Below are positions 32,707 to 44,212 of a DNA stretch of 64,000 bases, one piece after another. The number at the start of each line of letters is the position of its first letter. Position 1 is the stretch's first letter. Under the pieces are notes generated by a model. That model made no database searches, was not told the DNA's origin, and saw only the letters and a program-made list of their open reading frames with translations. The stretch is from Rhizobium indicum (GTDB lineage Bacteria > Pseudomonadota > Alphaproteobacteria > Rhizobiales > Rhizobiaceae): assembly GCF_005862305.2 (NCBI RefSeq), contig NZ_CP054021.1, forward strand, positions 4,257,501-4,321,500, given 5' to 3'. The position numbers were made by a program, and so were the translations under genes.

Positions 32707-33144
32707 ATGAACCGCTTCCTTTCGAACGCGACCAACAGGATCGACGCCAAGGGCAGGGTTTCCGTGCCTTCGGCTTTCCGTTCCGTGCTGGCGCAGCGCA
32801 ACGTCCAGGAGCTCTACTGCTTCCAGGACTTTGTGTTTCCGGCGATCAGCATCGGCGGTCCGGATCTTCTCGAAAGATTCGAACGGCAGATTGCTGCGGA
32901 GGATCCGTTTTCGCCGGATGCGAACGAGATGTCGCTTCTTATTCATGGAGGCGGGGTCTTCATGAAGCTCGACGCCGAGGGGCGGCTGATGGTCACGGAT
33001 TTCATTCGTGGCTTTACCGGCATCTCGGACGAAGTGACCTTCGTCGGTCGGGCGGATCATTTTCAGCTCTGGCAGCCGCAGGCTTTTGTGGCCGCACAGG
33101 CGCAGGCACGAGGGGAGCGCAAGCTGGCGGGCAAGCGTTCCTGA
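32707..33144 (+). CDS. mraZ: Transcriptional regulator MraZ
   Basis: 145 residues, made of two SpoVT/AbrB-like MraZ repeats (about 5-60 and 80-130). Key blocks: [12 protein letters not shown] in the first and [14 protein letters not shown] in the second. MraZ forms a ring-shaped multimer that binds repeated TGGGN boxes and represses the dcw operon, including itself. ATG 32707 begins the family-typical MNRFLSN; an in-frame ATG at 32695 has a slightly better ribosome-binding site and is the alternative. The frame is open much further upstream by chance. First gene of the cluster. Confidence 0.94.
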   Translation: MNRFLSNATNRIDAKGRVSVPSAFRSVLAQRNVQELYCFQDFVFPAISIGGPDLLERFERQIAAEDPFSPDANEMSLLIHGGGVFMKLDAEGRLMVTDFIRGFTGISDEVTFVGRADHFQLWQPQAFVAAQAQARGERKLAGKRS

Positions 33145-33161
33145 AAGAACGAGGGAACGGA

Positions 33162-34187
33162 ATGGTGGCGAATCCTGGCGGAGGTTCAACTGATGCTGGT
33201 GGCGGACCGGTTCGTCACATTCCTGTTCTTCTGGGTGAAGTGCTTGCGGCATTGGCGCCCGCGCCCGGCAAACTCATCCTCGACGGTACATTCGGTGCTG
33301 GCGGTTACAGCTTGGCCATCCTTGCGGCCGGCGCCGAGGTAATTGCGCTCGACCGCGATCCGACGGCGATTGCGGCTGGCCAAGCGATGGTCGCCGCCCA
33401 TGGCGGTCGTCTCAGGCTCGTTCATTCGCAATTCTCGCATCTTGCCGATCATGCGCCGCAAGGCGGGCTCGACGGCGTCGTGCTCGATATCGGCGTCTCC
33501 TCCATGCAGATCGACGAGGCCGAACGTGGCTTCTCCTTCCAGAAGAACGGGCCGCTCGACATGCGCATGTCGGCCGAAGGCGTTTCGGCCGCCGATGTCG
33601 TCAACCGCGCCAAGGTCGCGGATCTCATCCGCATCTTCCATTTTCTCGGCGAGGAAAGCCAGGCGCCGCGCATCGCCCATGCGATCGAGAAGCGCCGCGC
33701 CGAAAAGCCATTAGAAACGACACGCGATCTCGCCGGTCTCATCGAGCTCGTCACGCCGCGCAAGATGAAGGACAAGATCCATCCGGCAACGCGCGTCTTC
33801 CAGGCATTGCGCATCTTCGTCAACGACGAGCTCGGCGAACTGGCGCAGGCGCTGTTTGCGGCGGAAGCGGTGCTGAAACCCGGCGGTCGGCTTGTCGTCG
33901 TCACCTTTCATTCGCTCGAAGACCGCATCGTCAAGAAATTCTTCTCCGACCGCGCCGGCAAGGCGTCGGGTTCGCGGCATCTGCCGGTCGCGCATGAGCG
34001 GGCGGCAACCTTTGCAGCGATCGGCAAGCCGATGGTTTCGGCAAGCGAGGCGGAGGCGGAGATCAATCCGCGCGCCCGCTCCGCCAAGCTGCGCGCCGGT
34101 CTGAGGACGGACGCCGCCGCCGAAGCCGCGGATATGTCGCTCTTCGGGTTTCCCAATCTTGCCAGTCTCGGAAAGCTTGGAGGTTGA
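33162..34187 (+). CDS. rsmH: 16S rRNA m4C1402 methyltransferase RsmH (MraW)
   Basis: 341 residues. It methylates N4 of C1402 in 16S rRNA. Blocks: [13 protein letters not shown] at the start, SAM loop [63 protein letters not shown] and [28 protein letters not shown] lies just before ATG 33162. The same frame is open back through mraZ, but that part is not real coding. 17 bases from mraZ and two bases from ftsL. Confidence 0.97.
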   Translation: MVANPGGGSTDAGGGPVRHIPVLLGEVLAALAPAPGKLILDGTFGAGGYSLAILAAGAEVIALDRDPTAIAAGQAMVAAHGGRLRLVHSQFSHLADHAPQGGLDGVVLDIGVSSMQIDEAERGFSFQKNGPLDMRMSAEGVSAADVVNRAKVADLIRIFHFLGEESQAPRIAHAIEKRRAEKPLETTRDLAGLIELVTPRKMKDKIHPATRVFQALRIFVNDELGELAQALFAAEAVLKPGGRLVVVTFHSLEDRIVKKFFSDRAGKASGSRHLPVAHERAATFAAIGKPMVSASEAEAEINPRARSAKLRAGLRTDAAAEAADMSLFGFPNLASLGKLGG

Positions 34188-34188
34188 T

Positions 34189-34665
34189 ATGCTGAAAACG
34201 TTCGATCTCGTGCTCATCGGCGTCATGACGGCCACCGCCGCCGTGACCTACACGATCAAGCACCGCGCCGAATTGAAGCTCGAGGAGGTTCATCGCCTCG
34301 AAGCCGAGATCAAGCTCGAGAAGGACACGATCGACCTTCTCAAGGCCGACTGGGCGCTGCAATCGCAGCCGAACCGGCTGGAGCGGCTAGTCAAGGCCTA
34401 TAATGAAGAGTTGAAGCTGCAGCCGACGGAATCGACGGCGCTCGTGCATGCCAAGGAATTGCCGATGCTGAAATCCGAGGTTCCCGTGCCTGACGTGACG
34501 GAGGCAAAGGCCAGCGCCAAAGGCGCGACCGTGGCCAGCGCCAAAGGCGCACCAGACACCAAGGGCGTGCAAGCCACCGCCAAGGCGCAGCCCATTCCGG
34601 TGCCCGCGCCACGCGGCGAGGCAGAGGATGCAGACCAGATCGAAACCGGATCGGTGGAGGAATAA
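34189..34665 (+). CDS. ftsL: Cell division protein FtsL
   Basis: 158 residues, bitopic inner-membrane protein: short cytoplasmic start, membrane segment LVLIGVMTATAAVTYTI, then a coiled coil (about 25-85) of the leucine-zipper type that pairs with FtsB and FtsQ to activate FtsWI. After residue 95 comes an Ala/Lys/Pro-rich tail with an exact repeat (ASAKGA twice), longer than in enterobacterial FtsL. Identified by position between rsmH and ftsI and by topology. GGAGG precedes ATG 34189. Stop overlaps the ftsI start. Confidence 0.88.
   Translation: MLKTFDLVLIGVMTATAAVTYTIKHRAELKLEEVHRLEAEIKLEKDTIDLLKADWALQSQPNRLERLVKAYNEELKLQPTESTALVHAKELPMLKSEVPVPDVTEAKASAKGATVASAKGAPDTKGVQATAKAQPIPVPAPRGEAEDADQIETGSVEE
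34509..34550 (+). repeat. Exact 18-bp direct repeat inside ftsL
   Basis: GGCCAGCGCCAAAGGCGC occurs at 34509-34526 and 34533-34550, period 24 bp (eight codons), in the segment for the periplasmic C-terminal tail. Confidence 0.85.
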
Positions 34666-36425
34666 TGTCGTTTCTTTCCCGCATCATGGTTTTGAAGAGC
34701 CAGGCGCATTTCTCCGCCGGCGTCTATAACCGGTTCGGCGGTCCTTCCCCCGCCGGCCTGGCGATCGAGGGATCGCGCAAGAAGAAATCAGGGCAGGCAA
34801 AAAGCCGCGTCGGCCTGCTGATCCTTGGCTTCATGGGTGTCTACGCCGTCATCGGCGGCCGTCTCGTCGAATATGCGATGAAGGATCAGGAGGTCGTCTC
34901 CAGCATCCTGCCGCCCGACCGGCTGATGGCCTCGCGCCCCGACATTCTCGACCGCAACGGCGAGGTGCTGGCCACCGACATCCGCACCGTCTCGCTGTTT
35001 GCCGAACCGAACAAGATCGTCGATGCCGACGAGGCGGTCGAGAAGCTTGCAACGGTGCTGCCCGAACTCGACGTCAGGGACACTTATAAGAAGCTCTCGG
35101 TCAAGACCTCGCATTTCGCCTGGCTGCGCCGGCAACTGACGCCGAAGCAGCAGAGCCAGATCCTGGCGCTCGGTATTCCCGGCATCGGCTTCCGGCCGGA
35201 GAAGCGCCGCTTCTATCCTGGTGGGGCGACCGCCGCGCACATCCTCGGTTACGTCAACATCGACAACCGCGGTGTCGCCGGCATGGAGAAATTTATCGAC
35301 GACCAGGGGCTTGCCGATCTCGCCTCCGTCGGCATGACCAGCGACCAGCCGCTCGAGCCGGTGCGGCTATCGATCGACCTGCGCGTGCAGAACATCGTCC
35401 GGGACGCGGTCGTCAACGCCGTCAACAACTTCCAGGCCAAGGGCGCCGGTGCTGCGGTCATCGACGTGCATACGGGGGAAGTGCTGGCCATGGCATCGGC
35501 GCCGGATTTCGATCCGAACGATCCGCAGGAAGGCGCCAAGGAGGGTTGGCTCAACCGGATGACCAACGGCACCTTCGAAATGGGCTCGACGTTCAAGACC
35601 TTTTCGCTGGCCATGGCGCTCGATAGCGGTAAGGTGAAGATGACCGACAGTTTCGATGCCAGCAAATCGATCTATATCGGCGGCTTCACCATCCACGATT
35701 TTCACGGGCAGCGCCGCTGGCTGACCGTTCCCGAGATTTTCCAGTATTCTTCGAATATCGGTACGGCGCGTGTCATCGACATCGTCGGCATCGACGCGCA
35801 GAAGGACTATCTCACCAAGTTCGGCCTGCTGACGAAGATGCAGACCGAACTGCCCGAAGTGAAGATGCCGAGCCAGCCGCGCGTTTGGAAGAAGATCAAT
35901 TCGATCACGATTTCCTTCGGCCATGGTGTCTCGACGACGGCGCTGCAGACAGGGGTGGCGGCTGCCGCTCTCGTCAACGGCGGCAAACTGATCGAGCCGA
36001 CATTCCTACCGCGCACACGCGAACAGGCCGATGAGATTGCCACGCAGGTCATCAAGAAGACAACCAGCGACGAGATCCGCTATCTCCTCGACTTCAACGG
36101 CTACAAGGGGTCCGGACGTGTTGCCCGCGTGCCGGGCTTTTCCGTCGGCAGCAAGACGGGCACGGCCGACAAGGTGGTGAACGGGCGTTATTCGGCAACC
36201 CTGAATTTCAATTCCTTTATCGCCGCATTCCCCATGAACGATCCCAGATATGCCGTGATCACTTTCTGCGACGAGCCGAAGACCGGCGAGAAAGCCTATG
36301 GCGGAACGATATCCGCCGGTACCGCCGGCCCGATCGCCCGCGAGATCATCAGGCGTGCGGCCCCTATTCTCGGCATCGAGCCGAAATTCGGGGAGGGCGG
36401 ATCGGCCTTGCTGGTGTCTTATTGA
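34665..36425 (+). CDS. ftsI: Septal peptidoglycan transpeptidase FtsI (PBP3)
   Basis: 586 residues, class B penicillin-binding protein. One membrane segment (VGLLILGFMGVYAVIGGRL, about 46-65), a dimerisation domain, then the transpeptidase domain with STFK (catalytic Ser), SSN in YSSNIGTAR and KTGTA in GSKTGTADK. It crosslinks septal peptidoglycan with FtsW as its glycosyltransferase partner. ATG overlaps the ftsL stop (TAATG), so translation is coupled. Confidence 0.96.
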   Translation: MSFLSRIMVLKSQAHFSAGVYNRFGGPSPAGLAIEGSRKKKSGQAKSRVGLLILGFMGVYAVIGGRLVEYAMKDQEVVSSILPPDRLMASRPDILDRNGEVLATDIRTVSLFAEPNKIVDADEAVEKLATVLPELDVRDTYKKLSVKTSHFAWLRRQLTPKQQSQILALGIPGIGFRPEKRRFYPGGATAAHILGYVNIDNRGVAGMEKFIDDQGLADLASVGMTSDQPLEPVRLSIDLRVQNIVRDAVVNAVNNFQAKGAGAAVIDVHTGEVLAMASAPDFDPNDPQEGAKEGWLNRMTNGTFEMGSTFKTFSLAMALDSGKVKMTDSFDASKSIYIGGFTIHDFHGQRRWLTVPEIFQYSSNIGTARVIDIVGIDAQKDYLTKFGLLTKMQTELPEVKMPSQPRVWKKINSITISFGHGVSTTALQTGVAAAALVNGGKLIEPTFLPRTREQADEIATQVIKKTTSDEIRYLLDFNGYKGSGRVARVPGFSVGSKTGTADKVVNGRYSATLNFNSFIAAFPMNDPRYAVITFCDEPKTGEKAYGGTISAGTAGPIAREIIRRAAPILGIEPKFGEGGSALLVSY

Positions 36426-36491
36426 GTGTGAATGAATATCGACGCCGATTCGCGAGGGGTGAATCGGCTTCAAGAGAGAAAAGTGCATTCG

Positions 36492-37952
36492 ATGAAATTG
36501 CGAGACTTGGCCGGAGATCAGTTTCCGGAACTTGAAGCACAGCTCGAAGGCCCGGCAGGCCTGCTTGATATTTCGGGCCTGTCTTCGGATAGCCGAAAGG
36601 TGGCGCCGGGCAATGTCTTCGTCGCGGTCGCCGGCACCAAGGCGGACGGCGCGGGCTTCATCGTGGATGCCGCCGGCCGCGGCGCTGCCGTCGCGATCGC
36701 CTCCCAAGCCGTCGATGCTTCGATCCCCGTGCTTGCGGTCAAGGAGCCGCGCCGTTTCCTTTCCATCGCCGCCGCGCGTTTCCACGGCAGGCAGCCCGAC
36801 ACTATGGTCGCCGTCACCGGCACCGCGGGCAAAACCTCCGTCGCTTCTTTCACCCGGCAGATCTGGGCGCATGCCGGCCACGCGGCCGCGATGATCGGCA
36901 CGACGGGCGTCGTCTCGCCGACGCGCAACGAGTATGGCTCGCTGACGACGCCCGATCCGGTGTCGCTGCATGCGCTGCTGGCGGAACTTGCCGGAGAAGG
37001 CGTGACACATGCCGCGATGGAGGCCTCCAGCCACGGTCTCGACCAGTGCCGGCTTGATGGCGTCAGGCTTGCCGCCGCCGCCTTCACCAATCTCGGCCGC
37101 GACCACATGGATTATCATCCGACCGTCGAGGCCTACATGGCCGCCAAGATGCGGCTTTTCGATACGCTGTTGCCGAAGGGATCGCCGGCGGTGATCTTTG
37201 CTGACGATCCGTGGTCGGCGCAGGCGATCAAGGCCGCGACAGATGCCGGTCACGACATCCGCACCGTCGGGCGTAAGGGCGATTACCTATCGTTGAAGCG
37301 CGTCGAGCATTTCCGCCACAAGCAGATGGCCGAGATCCATATCGGCGGCGAGATCTTCGAGGTGGACATTCCGCTGGCCGGCGATTTTCAGGTGGCCAAC
37401 GCGCTGGTTGCAGCAGGGCTTGCCATGTCGACCGGCGTTGAGGCGAAGGTTGCGATGGCCGCGCTCGAGAAGCTCGTCGGCGCGTCCGGCCGTCTCGAAC
37501 TCGTCGGCCATACGAAAGACGGGGCGCTCGCCTATGTCGATTACGCCCACAAGCCGGATGCGCTGGAAAACGTGCTGGGCTCGGTCAGACCCTTCACCAC
37601 CGGCCGCGTCATCGTCGTTTTCGGCTGCGGCGGCGACCGTGACCGTGGCAAACGGCCGATCATGGGCGAAATCGCCTGCCGTCTTGCCGACGTCGTTATC
37701 GTCACCGACGATAATCCGCGTTCGGAGGAGCCGGCCTCCATCCGGGCGGAGATCATGGCGGCCGCGCCTTGCGCCTCGGAAGTCGCCGATCGCGCCATGG
37801 CGATCCGCGAGGCGGTCGGCATGCTGAGATCCGGCGATACGCTGATCGTCGCCGGCAAGGGGCATGAGGAAGGGCAGACGATCGGCGGCGTCACCCTGCC
37901 GTTCTCCGATCATGCGGAGGTGCGCAAGGCCTTGGAGGAGTTGAAATCTTGA
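36492..37952 (+). CDS. murE: UDP-MurNAc-tripeptide synthetase MurE (meso-DAP adding)
   Basis: 486 residues. It adds meso-diaminopimelate to UDP-MurNAc-L-Ala-D-Glu in the cytoplasm. ATP loop [24 protein letters not shown]; carbamoyl-lysine region; and DNPRSEEP, whose DNPR signature marks specificity for meso-DAP rather than lysine. ATG 36492 starts the domain; the frame extends upstream to 36432 as an unlikely leader. The stop overlaps the TTG start of murF. Confidence 0.96.
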   Translation: MKLRDLAGDQFPELEAQLEGPAGLLDISGLSSDSRKVAPGNVFVAVAGTKADGAGFIVDAAGRGAAVAIASQAVDASIPVLAVKEPRRFLSIAAARFHGRQPDTMVAVTGTAGKTSVASFTRQIWAHAGHAAAMIGTTGVVSPTRNEYGSLTTPDPVSLHALLAELAGEGVTHAAMEASSHGLDQCRLDGVRLAAAAFTNLGRDHMDYHPTVEAYMAAKMRLFDTLLPKGSPAVIFADDPWSAQAIKAATDAGHDIRTVGRKGDYLSLKRVEHFRHKQMAEIHIGGEIFEVDIPLAGDFQVANALVAAGLAMSTGVEAKVAMAALEKLVGASGRLELVGHTKDGALAYVDYAHKPDALENVLGSVRPFTTGRVIVVFGCGGDRDRGKRPIMGEIACRLADVVIVTDDNPRSEEPASIRAEIMAAAPCASEVADRAMAIREAVGMLRSGDTLIVAGKGHEEGQTIGGVTLPFSDHAEVRKALEELKS

Positions 37953-39382
37953 GCTGGCTCTGGACGATGGAAGACATGATCGCAGCGATGGCGGGGCGCC
38001 CCTTCGGCACGCTGCCCGAGGGCATCACCGGCATTTCCATCGACAGCCGCTCGATTACTCCAGGCGAAGCTTTCTTCGCGATCAAGGGCGACCGCGTCGA
38101 CGGTCACGACTACGCCTCGATGGCGATGGCGAACGGCGCTTCCCTTCTCGTCGTCAGCGAGGCGAGGCTTCCCGCCATGGGCCGCCTGACGGTGCCGATG
38201 ATCGTCGTGGAAGACGTGCTCGCGGCACTTGGCCGGCTCGGCCTTGCCTCGCGCGAGCGCTCAAAGGCCCGGATCATCGCCGTGACGGGATCTGTGGGAA
38301 AGACGACCACCAAGGAGATGCTGCGGCATGTGCTGTCGCCCTCCGGCAAGGTGCACGCCTCCGTCGCCTCCTTCAACAATCATTGGGGCGTGCCGCTGAC
38401 GCTGGCGCGCATGCCCGAGGATACGGATTATGGCGTCTTCGAAGTCGGGATGAACCACCCCGGCGAGATCCGGCCGCTGGTGGCGATGATCCGTCCCGAT
38501 GTCGCCATCATCACCACGATCGCGCCGGCGCATCTCGGCAATTTCAAGAACATCAAGGAAATCGCCGCCGCCAAGGCCGAGATCTTCGAGGGGCTCGAAC
38601 CCGGCGGCCATGTCGTGCTCAACCGCGACAACGACCAGTTCAATTTCCTCGACCGCACGGCGCAGTCGCTCGGCATCGAGCATATCCATTCTTTCGGCCA
38701 GCATGCCAAGGCCGAATTCCGGCTCGCAGAATTCAATGGTTCCGACGAGAATTCGACCCTGTGGCTGACGATCGGCGGCGAGACGCTGGAAGTCGCGCTC
38801 GGCGCACCGGGCCGCCATATCGCCGAGAATGCGCTCGCAGCGCTCGGCGTCGTTAGGATCGTCGGCGCCGATATGCAGAAGGCGATCGAAGCGCTTGCGA
38901 CGCTGAGGCCGGAAAAGGGCAGGGGAAAGCGCCACCGGCTTGTGATCGGCGGCGGCAGCTTCACGCTGATCGACGAGAGCTACAATGCCAATCCGGCCTC
39001 GATGCGCGCGGCGATCGCGCTGCTCGCAGCCTCCGAACCGACCGGCCGCGGACGCCGTATCGCCGTGCTCGGCGACATGCTTGAGATGGGCGAGTATGCG
39101 CAGAAGGTCCATACCGACCTTGCCGTGCCGCTGCTTGCTGCCGGCATCGAGCATGTGTGGCTGGCCGGAGCCGAGATGGCTGCGCTCAAGGAATCGTTGC
39201 CGGAAAGCGTCCATGTCGAATATCGCGAGAACACTAGCGAATTGACGGATTATGTATTGAACTCGGTCGTGCCAGGCGACGTGTTGATGGTGAAATCGTC
39301 TCTGGGCATCGCTTTCGGCAAGATCGTCGCCGCGCTCCTTGACAAGTTCCCGCCATTTGCCGACACGCAACGCGAATTTTGA
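37949..39382 (+). CDS. murF: UDP-MurNAc-tripeptide D-Ala-D-Ala ligase MurF
   Basis: 477 residues. It adds the D-Ala-D-Ala dipeptide to complete the UDP-MurNAc-pentapeptide. ATP loop [35 protein letters not shown] and [13 protein letters not shown] are family blocks. The start is TTG at 37949, overlapping the murE stop in TTGA; GGAGGAG lies upstream at an acceptable distance, and ATG 37967 is an alternative. Tight coupling with murE. Confidence 0.95.
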   Translation: MSWLWTMEDMIAAMAGRPFGTLPEGITGISIDSRSITPGEAFFAIKGDRVDGHDYASMAMANGASLLVVSEARLPAMGRLTVPMIVVEDVLAALGRLGLASRERSKARIIAVTGSVGKTTTKEMLRHVLSPSGKVHASVASFNNHWGVPLTLARMPEDTDYGVFEVGMNHPGEIRPLVAMIRPDVAIITTIAPAHLGNFKNIKEIAAAKAEIFEGLEPGGHVVLNRDNDQFNFLDRTAQSLGIEHIHSFGQHAKAEFRLAEFNGSDENSTLWLTIGGETLEVALGAPGRHIAENALAALGVVRIVGADMQKAIEALATLRPEKGRGKRHRLVIGGGSFTLIDESYNANPASMRAAIALLAASEPTGRGRRIAVLGDMLEMGEYAQKVHTDLAVPLLAAGIEHVWLAGAEMAALKESLPESVHVEYRENTSELTDYVLNSVVPGDVLMVKSSLGIAFGKIVAALLDKFPPFADTQREF

Positions 39383-39404
39383 TCGGGTAAACAAGGGGCC
39401 CTGA

Positions 39405-40505
39405 ATGCTGATCTGGCTTGTCGAACTGTCGGAATATTTCAAATTTCTGAACCTGTTCAGATATATTACCTTCCGCACGGGGGCTGCTCTCTTCACCTCA
39501 GCACTGATCGTCTTCCTGTTCGGGCCGACGATCATCAATTCGCTGCGCATCCGGCAGGGCAAGGGCCAGCCGATCCGCGCCGACGGGCCGCAGACGCATT
39601 TCAAGAAGGCCGGCACGCCGACCATGGGCGGACTGATGATCCTCGCCGGCATCGTCGGCGCGTCGCTGCTCTGGGCCGATCTTTCCAACGTCTATGTGGT
39701 CGCCACGCTGCTGGTGACGCTGGGCTTCGGTGCGATCGGCTTCTACGACGATTATCTTAAGGTCACGAAGCAGAGCCACATGGGCTTTTCCGGCAAGGCC
39801 CGTCTCGGTATCGAATTCGTCATCGCCGGCATCGCCGTCTATTTCATGATGCGCACCGCCCTTGCCTCGGGGATTGCCGGCTCGACCTTCGGCTCCTCGA
39901 TCGCCTTTCCCTTCTTCAAGGACTTCATGATCAATATCGGCATCATGTTCGTCGTCTTCGGCGGCTTCGTCATCGTCGGCGCCGGCAATGCCGTCAACCT
40001 GACCGACGGTCTCGACGGGCTTGCCATCGTGCCTGTGATGATCGCCGCCGCCTCCTTCGGCGTCATCGCCTATCTCGCCGGCAACGTGGTGTTTGCGAAT
40101 TATCTGCAGATCAATTTCGTGCCCGGCACCGGCGAACTCGCCGTGGTGCTTGGCGCGGTCATCGGCGCCGGCCTCGGCTTTCTCTGGTTCAACGCGCCGC
40201 CGGCCGCCATCTTCATGGGCGACACGGGGTCGCTGGCACTCGGCGGCACGATTGGCACCGTCGCCGTCGCCACCAAGCACGAGATCGTCATGGCAATCAT
40301 CGGCGGCCTCTTTGTCATCGAGACGCTGTCGGTCATCATCCAGGTCGGTTTCTTCAAGATGACCGGCCGGCGTGTCTTCCTGATGGCGCCGATCCATCAT
40401 CACTTCGAGAAGAAGGGCTGGACCGAGAGTCAGGTGGTGATCCGCTTCTGGATCGTCGCCGTCGGCCTTGCGATGCTCGGCCTTTCGACGCTGAAGCTCC
40501 GGTGA
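39405..40505 (+). CDS. mraY: Phospho-MurNAc-pentapeptide translocase MraY
   Basis: 366 residues, polytopic with about ten membrane segments. It transfers phospho-MurNAc-pentapeptide to undecaprenyl phosphate to form lipid I. Conserved loops: [34 protein letters not shown] (magnesium/active-site aspartates), [12 protein letters not shown] and [11 protein letters not shown]. 22 bases after murF. Confidence 0.97.
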   Translation: MLIWLVELSEYFKFLNLFRYITFRTGAALFTSALIVFLFGPTIINSLRIRQGKGQPIRADGPQTHFKKAGTPTMGGLMILAGIVGASLLWADLSNVYVVATLLVTLGFGAIGFYDDYLKVTKQSHMGFSGKARLGIEFVIAGIAVYFMMRTALASGIAGSTFGSSIAFPFFKDFMINIGIMFVVFGGFVIVGAGNAVNLTDGLDGLAIVPVMIAAASFGVIAYLAGNVVFANYLQINFVPGTGELAVVLGAVIGAGLGFLWFNAPPAAIFMGDTGSLALGGTIGTVAVATKHEIVMAIIGGLFVIETLSVIIQVGFFKMTGRRVFLMAPIHHHFEKKGWTESQVVIRFWIVAVGLAMLGLSTLKLR

Positions 40506-40512
40506 GGCAGCG

Positions 40513-41925
40513 ATGATCCCGGTCACGACGCTCAAGGACAGGAAGGTCGCGCTCTTCGGGCTCGGCGGCTCCGGCTTTGCCACCGCCCGGGCGCTGATAT
40601 CAGGCGGTGCCGAGGTGACCGCCTGGGACGACAATCCCGACAGTGTCGCCAAGGCCGCTGCCGAAGGCATCAGGACGGAAGACCTGCACAACATCGACTG
40701 GAGCCAGCAGGCGCTGTTCGTGCTGTCGCCCGGCGTGCCGCTCACCCATCCGAAGCCGCACTGGACCGTCGATCTTGCGCGGGCGGCCGGCGTCGATATC
40801 GTCGGCGACGTCGAACTCTTCGTGCGCGAGCGCCGCGCCCATGCGCCGGATTGCCCTTTCATCGCCATAACCGGCACCAACGGCAAGTCGACCACGACTG
40901 CGCTGATCGCCCATATCCTGAAATCATCAGGCTACGACACGCAGCTCGGCGGCAATATCGGCACGGCCGTGCTGACGCTCGATCCGCCGAAGGCCGAGCG
41001 TTATTACGTCGTCGAATGCTCCTCCTACCAGATCGATCTGGCGCCGACGCTGGACCCGTCGGCCGGCATCCTGCTCAACCTGACGCCGGATCATCTCGAC
41101 CGTCACGGCACGATGCAGCATTATTCCGATATCAAGGAAAGGCTGGTCGCCGGCAGCGATGTCGCGATCGTCGGCGTCGACGACAGCCATTCGGCGCTGA
41201 TTGCCGATCGTGTCGAGCGGGCAGGCGTCAAGGTGGTCCGTATTTCGCGCCGCAACGTGCTGGCCGACGGCATCTATGCCGAGGGCACCAAACTCATCCA
41301 GGCCGCCGGCGGCGCCATGCTGCCCTTCGCCGATCTCGACGGCATCCAGACGCTGCGCGGCAGTCATAATGCGCAGAACGCCGCCGCAGCCGTTGCCGCC
41401 TGCCTCGCCGTCGGGATTTCCGCTGACGACATCCGCACCGGCCTTGCCTCGTTTCCCGGACTGAAGCACCGCATGCAGCCGGTCGGGCAGCGTGGCCGCG
41501 TCGTTTTCGTCAACGATTCCAAGGCGACCAATGCCGATGCCGCAGCGCCGGCTCTTTCGAGCTATGATCGCATCTATTGGATCGCCGGAGGCTTGCCGAA
41601 GGCTGGCGGGATCACGACGCTTGCTCCCTATTTTCCGCGCATCGCCAAGGCCTATCTGATCGGCGAGGCGGCGGCGGAATTCGCCGCGACGCTCGGCGAG
41701 GCCGTGCCTTACGAGATCTCGGACACGCTGGAGCGCGCCGTCGCGCATGCGGCCGCCGATGCCGAACGCGACGAGAGCGCTGCTTCGGCCGTGATGTTAT
41801 CCCCGGCTTGCGCAAGCTTCGACCAGTATAAGAACTTCGAAGTCAGGGGCGAAGCCTTCGTCGGCCACGTGGCGGCGCTTGACGGGATTGCGATGCTGAT
41901 CGGTCCGGCAACAGGAGAGAAATGA
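40513..41925 (+). CDS. murD: UDP-MurNAc-L-Ala D-glutamate ligase MurD
   Basis: 470 residues. It adds D-glutamate to UDP-MurNAc-L-Ala. The N-terminal Rossmann domain binds the nucleotide ([16 protein letters not shown]), the ATP loop is [15 protein letters not shown], then [18 protein letters not shown] and [12 protein letters not shown]. It lies between mraY (7 bases) and ftsW (1 base). Confidence 0.96.
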   Translation: MIPVTTLKDRKVALFGLGGSGFATARALISGGAEVTAWDDNPDSVAKAAAEGIRTEDLHNIDWSQQALFVLSPGVPLTHPKPHWTVDLARAAGVDIVGDVELFVRERRAHAPDCPFIAITGTNGKSTTTALIAHILKSSGYDTQLGGNIGTAVLTLDPPKAERYYVVECSSYQIDLAPTLDPSAGILLNLTPDHLDRHGTMQHYSDIKERLVAGSDVAIVGVDDSHSALIADRVERAGVKVVRISRRNVLADGIYAEGTKLIQAAGGAMLPFADLDGIQTLRGSHNAQNAAAAVAACLAVGISADDIRTGLASFPGLKHRMQPVGQRGRVVFVNDSKATNADAAAPALSSYDRIYWIAGGLPKAGGITTLAPYFPRIAKAYLIGEAAAEFAATLGEAVPYEISDTLERAVAHAAADAERDESAASAVMLSPACASFDQYKNFEVRGEAFVGHVAALDGIAMLIGPATGEK

Positions 41926-41926
41926 C

Positions 41927-43081
41927 ATGGTAAGCCGCGCGGAACGTGGGCCTCTGGCCGATTGGTTCTGGACCATCGACCGCTTCTTCCTGGCAATGTT
42001 CATCTTCCTGATGGGCATCGGCTTCATGCTGTCGTTTGCGGCATCTCCTGCGGTCGCCGAGCGCATCGGGCTCGAGCCCTTCCACTTCGTCAAGCGCCAT
42101 GCGGCTTTCATGATCCCTTCGATCGGCGTCATGCTCGGGCTGTCGTTCCTGACGCCACGCCAGGTGCGGCGAACTGCGATCCTGATCCTGATCATCTCGG
42201 TCGCCATGATGGTGCTGGTGCTGTTCGTCGGGCAGGAGGTCAAGGGTGGCAGGCGCTGGATCTGGATCGCCGGGCTTTCCATCCAGCCGTCGGAATTCAT
42301 GAAGCCTGCCTTCGTCGTGGTCTGCGCTTGGCTGTTTGCCGAACATGCGCGCCAGCCGGAGATCCCTGGCAATCTCTTTGCCATCATCCTGTTCGGCATC
42401 GTCGCGGCCCTTCTCGTCGCGCAGCCGGATCTCGGCCAAACCATCCTGACCACAGCCGTCTGGGGCGGAATGTTCTTCATGGCCGGCATGCCATGGATCT
42501 GGATCATGCTGCTCGGCATCGGCGGCGCCGGCGGCCTGCTCAGCGCCTATTACGTCTTCCCGCACGTCGCCGGCCGAATAGACAAGTTCATGACCGGCGA
42601 GGGCGACACGTTCCAGATCGACACCGCGCGCGAGGCGATCATCCGCGGCAGCTGGTTCGGCCAGGGACCGGGCGAAGGCATCGTCAAGCGCATCATCCCG
42701 GATGCGCATACCGACTTCATCTTCTCGGTCGCGGCCGAGGAGTTCGGCATCGTGTTCTGCATGGCGCTCGTAGCGCTGTTTACCGTGCTGGTGCTGCGCG
42801 GCCTCTCGCATGCCTATCGCGAGCGGAACGACTTCAACCGCTTCGCTGTCGCCGGCCTGGTGCTGCAGATGGGCATCCAGTCGATCATCAATATCGGCGT
42901 CAATCTCGAACTGCTGCCGGCAAAGGGCATGACGCTGCCGCTGATTTCCTATGGCGGCTCGTCTATGGTGGCGATCTGCGTCACCGCCGGCTTCATTCTG
43001 GCGCTGACGCGCCATCGACCGGAAAAACGCGCACAGGACCGGAGCCTCTTCCGTGTCCCGCACGGCATGCCGGCGGAGTAG
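41927..43081 (+). CDS. ftsW: Septal peptidoglycan polymerase FtsW
   Basis: 384 residues, SEDS protein with about ten membrane segments. SEDS hallmarks: KGGRRWIWIAGLSIQPSEFM, and the catalytic-region VAAEEFGIVFCM, then KGMTLPLISYGGSSM. It polymerises lipid II into glycan strands with FtsI. GAGAGA precedes the ATG. Overlaps or abuts its neighbours on both sides. Confidence 0.96.
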   Translation: MVSRAERGPLADWFWTIDRFFLAMFIFLMGIGFMLSFAASPAVAERIGLEPFHFVKRHAAFMIPSIGVMLGLSFLTPRQVRRTAILILIISVAMMVLVLFVGQEVKGGRRWIWIAGLSIQPSEFMKPAFVVVCAWLFAEHARQPEIPGNLFAIILFGIVAALLVAQPDLGQTILTTAVWGGMFFMAGMPWIWIMLLGIGGAGGLLSAYYVFPHVAGRIDKFMTGEGDTFQIDTAREAIIRGSWFGQGPGEGIVKRIIPDAHTDFIFSVAAEEFGIVFCMALVALFTVLVLRGLSHAYRERNDFNRFAVAGLVLQMGIQSIINIGVNLELLPAKGMTLPLISYGGSSMVAICVTAGFILALTRHRPEKRAQDRSLFRVPHGMPAE

Positions 43082-43087
43082 AAGACC

Positions 43088-44212
43088 ATGAGCAAAGGCA
43101 TCGTGCTGCTTGCCGCCGGGGGAACCGGCGGCCATGTGTTCCCGGCGGAGGCGCTGGCCTTCAAGCTGAAGGAGCGCGGCTATTCGGTGCATCTCGTCAC
43201 GGACAGCCGGGCCGAGCGTTATGCCGGCAAGTTCCCGGCCGAGGAAATCCATGTCGTGCCGTCGGCGACGATCGGCTCAAAGAACCCGATCGCCGTCGCC
43301 CGCTCGCTATGGACGCTCTGGAGCGGCATGCGGGCGGCAAAGAAGCTGATCCAGCGGTTGCAGCCGGTCATCGTCGTCGGTTTCGGCGGTTATCCAACCG
43401 TGCCGCCGCTTCTTGCCGCCACCCGGCTCGGCGTGCCCGCGATGATCCACGAGCAGAATGCGGTGATGGGGCGCGCCAACAAGGCCTTGGCAACTCGCGT
43501 GCAGGCCATCGCCGGCGGTTTCCTGCCGGAGGGAGGCGCTGCCTTTTCAGACAAGACGGTGACGACTGGCAATCCCGTCCGCCCGGCAATCATCGCCGCA
43601 GCCGAGGTGCCTTACACGCCGTCGCATGCGGGCGAGGCCTTCAACCTCGTCGTCTTCGGCGGCAGCCAGGGCGCGCAATATTTCTCCAAGGCGCTGCCGA
43701 CGGCGATCAGCCTGCTCGACGATGCGCTTCGCCTTCGCCTGCGCATCACCCAGCAGGTGCGTCCCGAGGATATGGAGATGGTCAGCGGCTGCGTCGCCAG
43801 GCTAGAGATGGGAGCCGATATCGCACCCTTCTTCACCGACATGGCCGAGAGGCTGGCAAGGGCGCATCTCGTGATCTGCCGTTCGGGCGCCTCGACGGTT
43901 TCGGAAATCTCCGTCATCGGCCGGCCTGCCGTGCTCGTGCCTTACCCGCACGCTCTCGATCACGACCAGGCGGCGAATGCGGCGGCACTTGCTGCGACCG
44001 GCGGGGCGAAGGTGATCGCCCAGTCGGAGCTTTCGCCGGAGAAGATCGCGGCGATCCTGACGGCTGTGATGAACGATCCAGAAAAGCTTTCGCACATGGC
44101 GGCGGCGGCGAAACTCGCCGGGAAACCCGATGCCGCGAACTTGCTTGCCGACCTGGTTGAGGCTATTGCCGCCAGACGGACAATTGCGGAATTCAAGAGG
44201 ACACGCGCATGA
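43088..44212 (+). CDS. murG: Lipid II-forming GlcNAc transferase MurG
   Basis: 374 residues, GT-B fold, peripheral on the inner face of the membrane. It adds GlcNAc to lipid I to make lipid II. Blocks: [16 protein letters not shown] (first G-loop), [27 protein letters not shown] and [12 protein letters not shown] followed by [10 protein letters not shown] (UDP-GlcNAc site). Its stop overlaps the start of murC by 4 bases. Confidence 0.97.
   Translation: MSKGIVLLAAGGTGGHVFPAEALAFKLKERGYSVHLVTDSRAERYAGKFPAEEIHVVPSATIGSKNPIAVARSLWTLWSGMRAAKKLIQRLQPVIVVGFGGYPTVPPLLAATRLGVPAMIHEQNAVMGRANKALATRVQAIAGGFLPEGGAAFSDKTVTTGNPVRPAIIAAAEVPYTPSHAGEAFNLVVFGGSQGAQYFSKALPTAISLLDDALRLRLRITQQVRPEDMEMVSGCVARLEMGADIAPFFTDMAERLARAHLVICRSGASTVSEISVIGRPAVLVPYPHALDHDQAANAAALAATGGAKVIAQSELSPEKIAAILTAVMNDPEKLSHMAAAAKLAGKPDAANLLADLVEAIAARRTIAEFKRTRA

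Noticed and set aside
32523..33161. Upstream extension of the rsmH frame through mraZ (554 codons in all)
   Set aside because: The extension has no domain; MraZ is clearly encoded in the other frame and RsmH begins with its own ribosome-binding site at 33162.
41962..44160. 732-codon open frame on the plus strand across ftsW and murG
   Set aside because: Out-of-frame shadow of two well-identified genes; Arg/His-rich composition typical of such frames.
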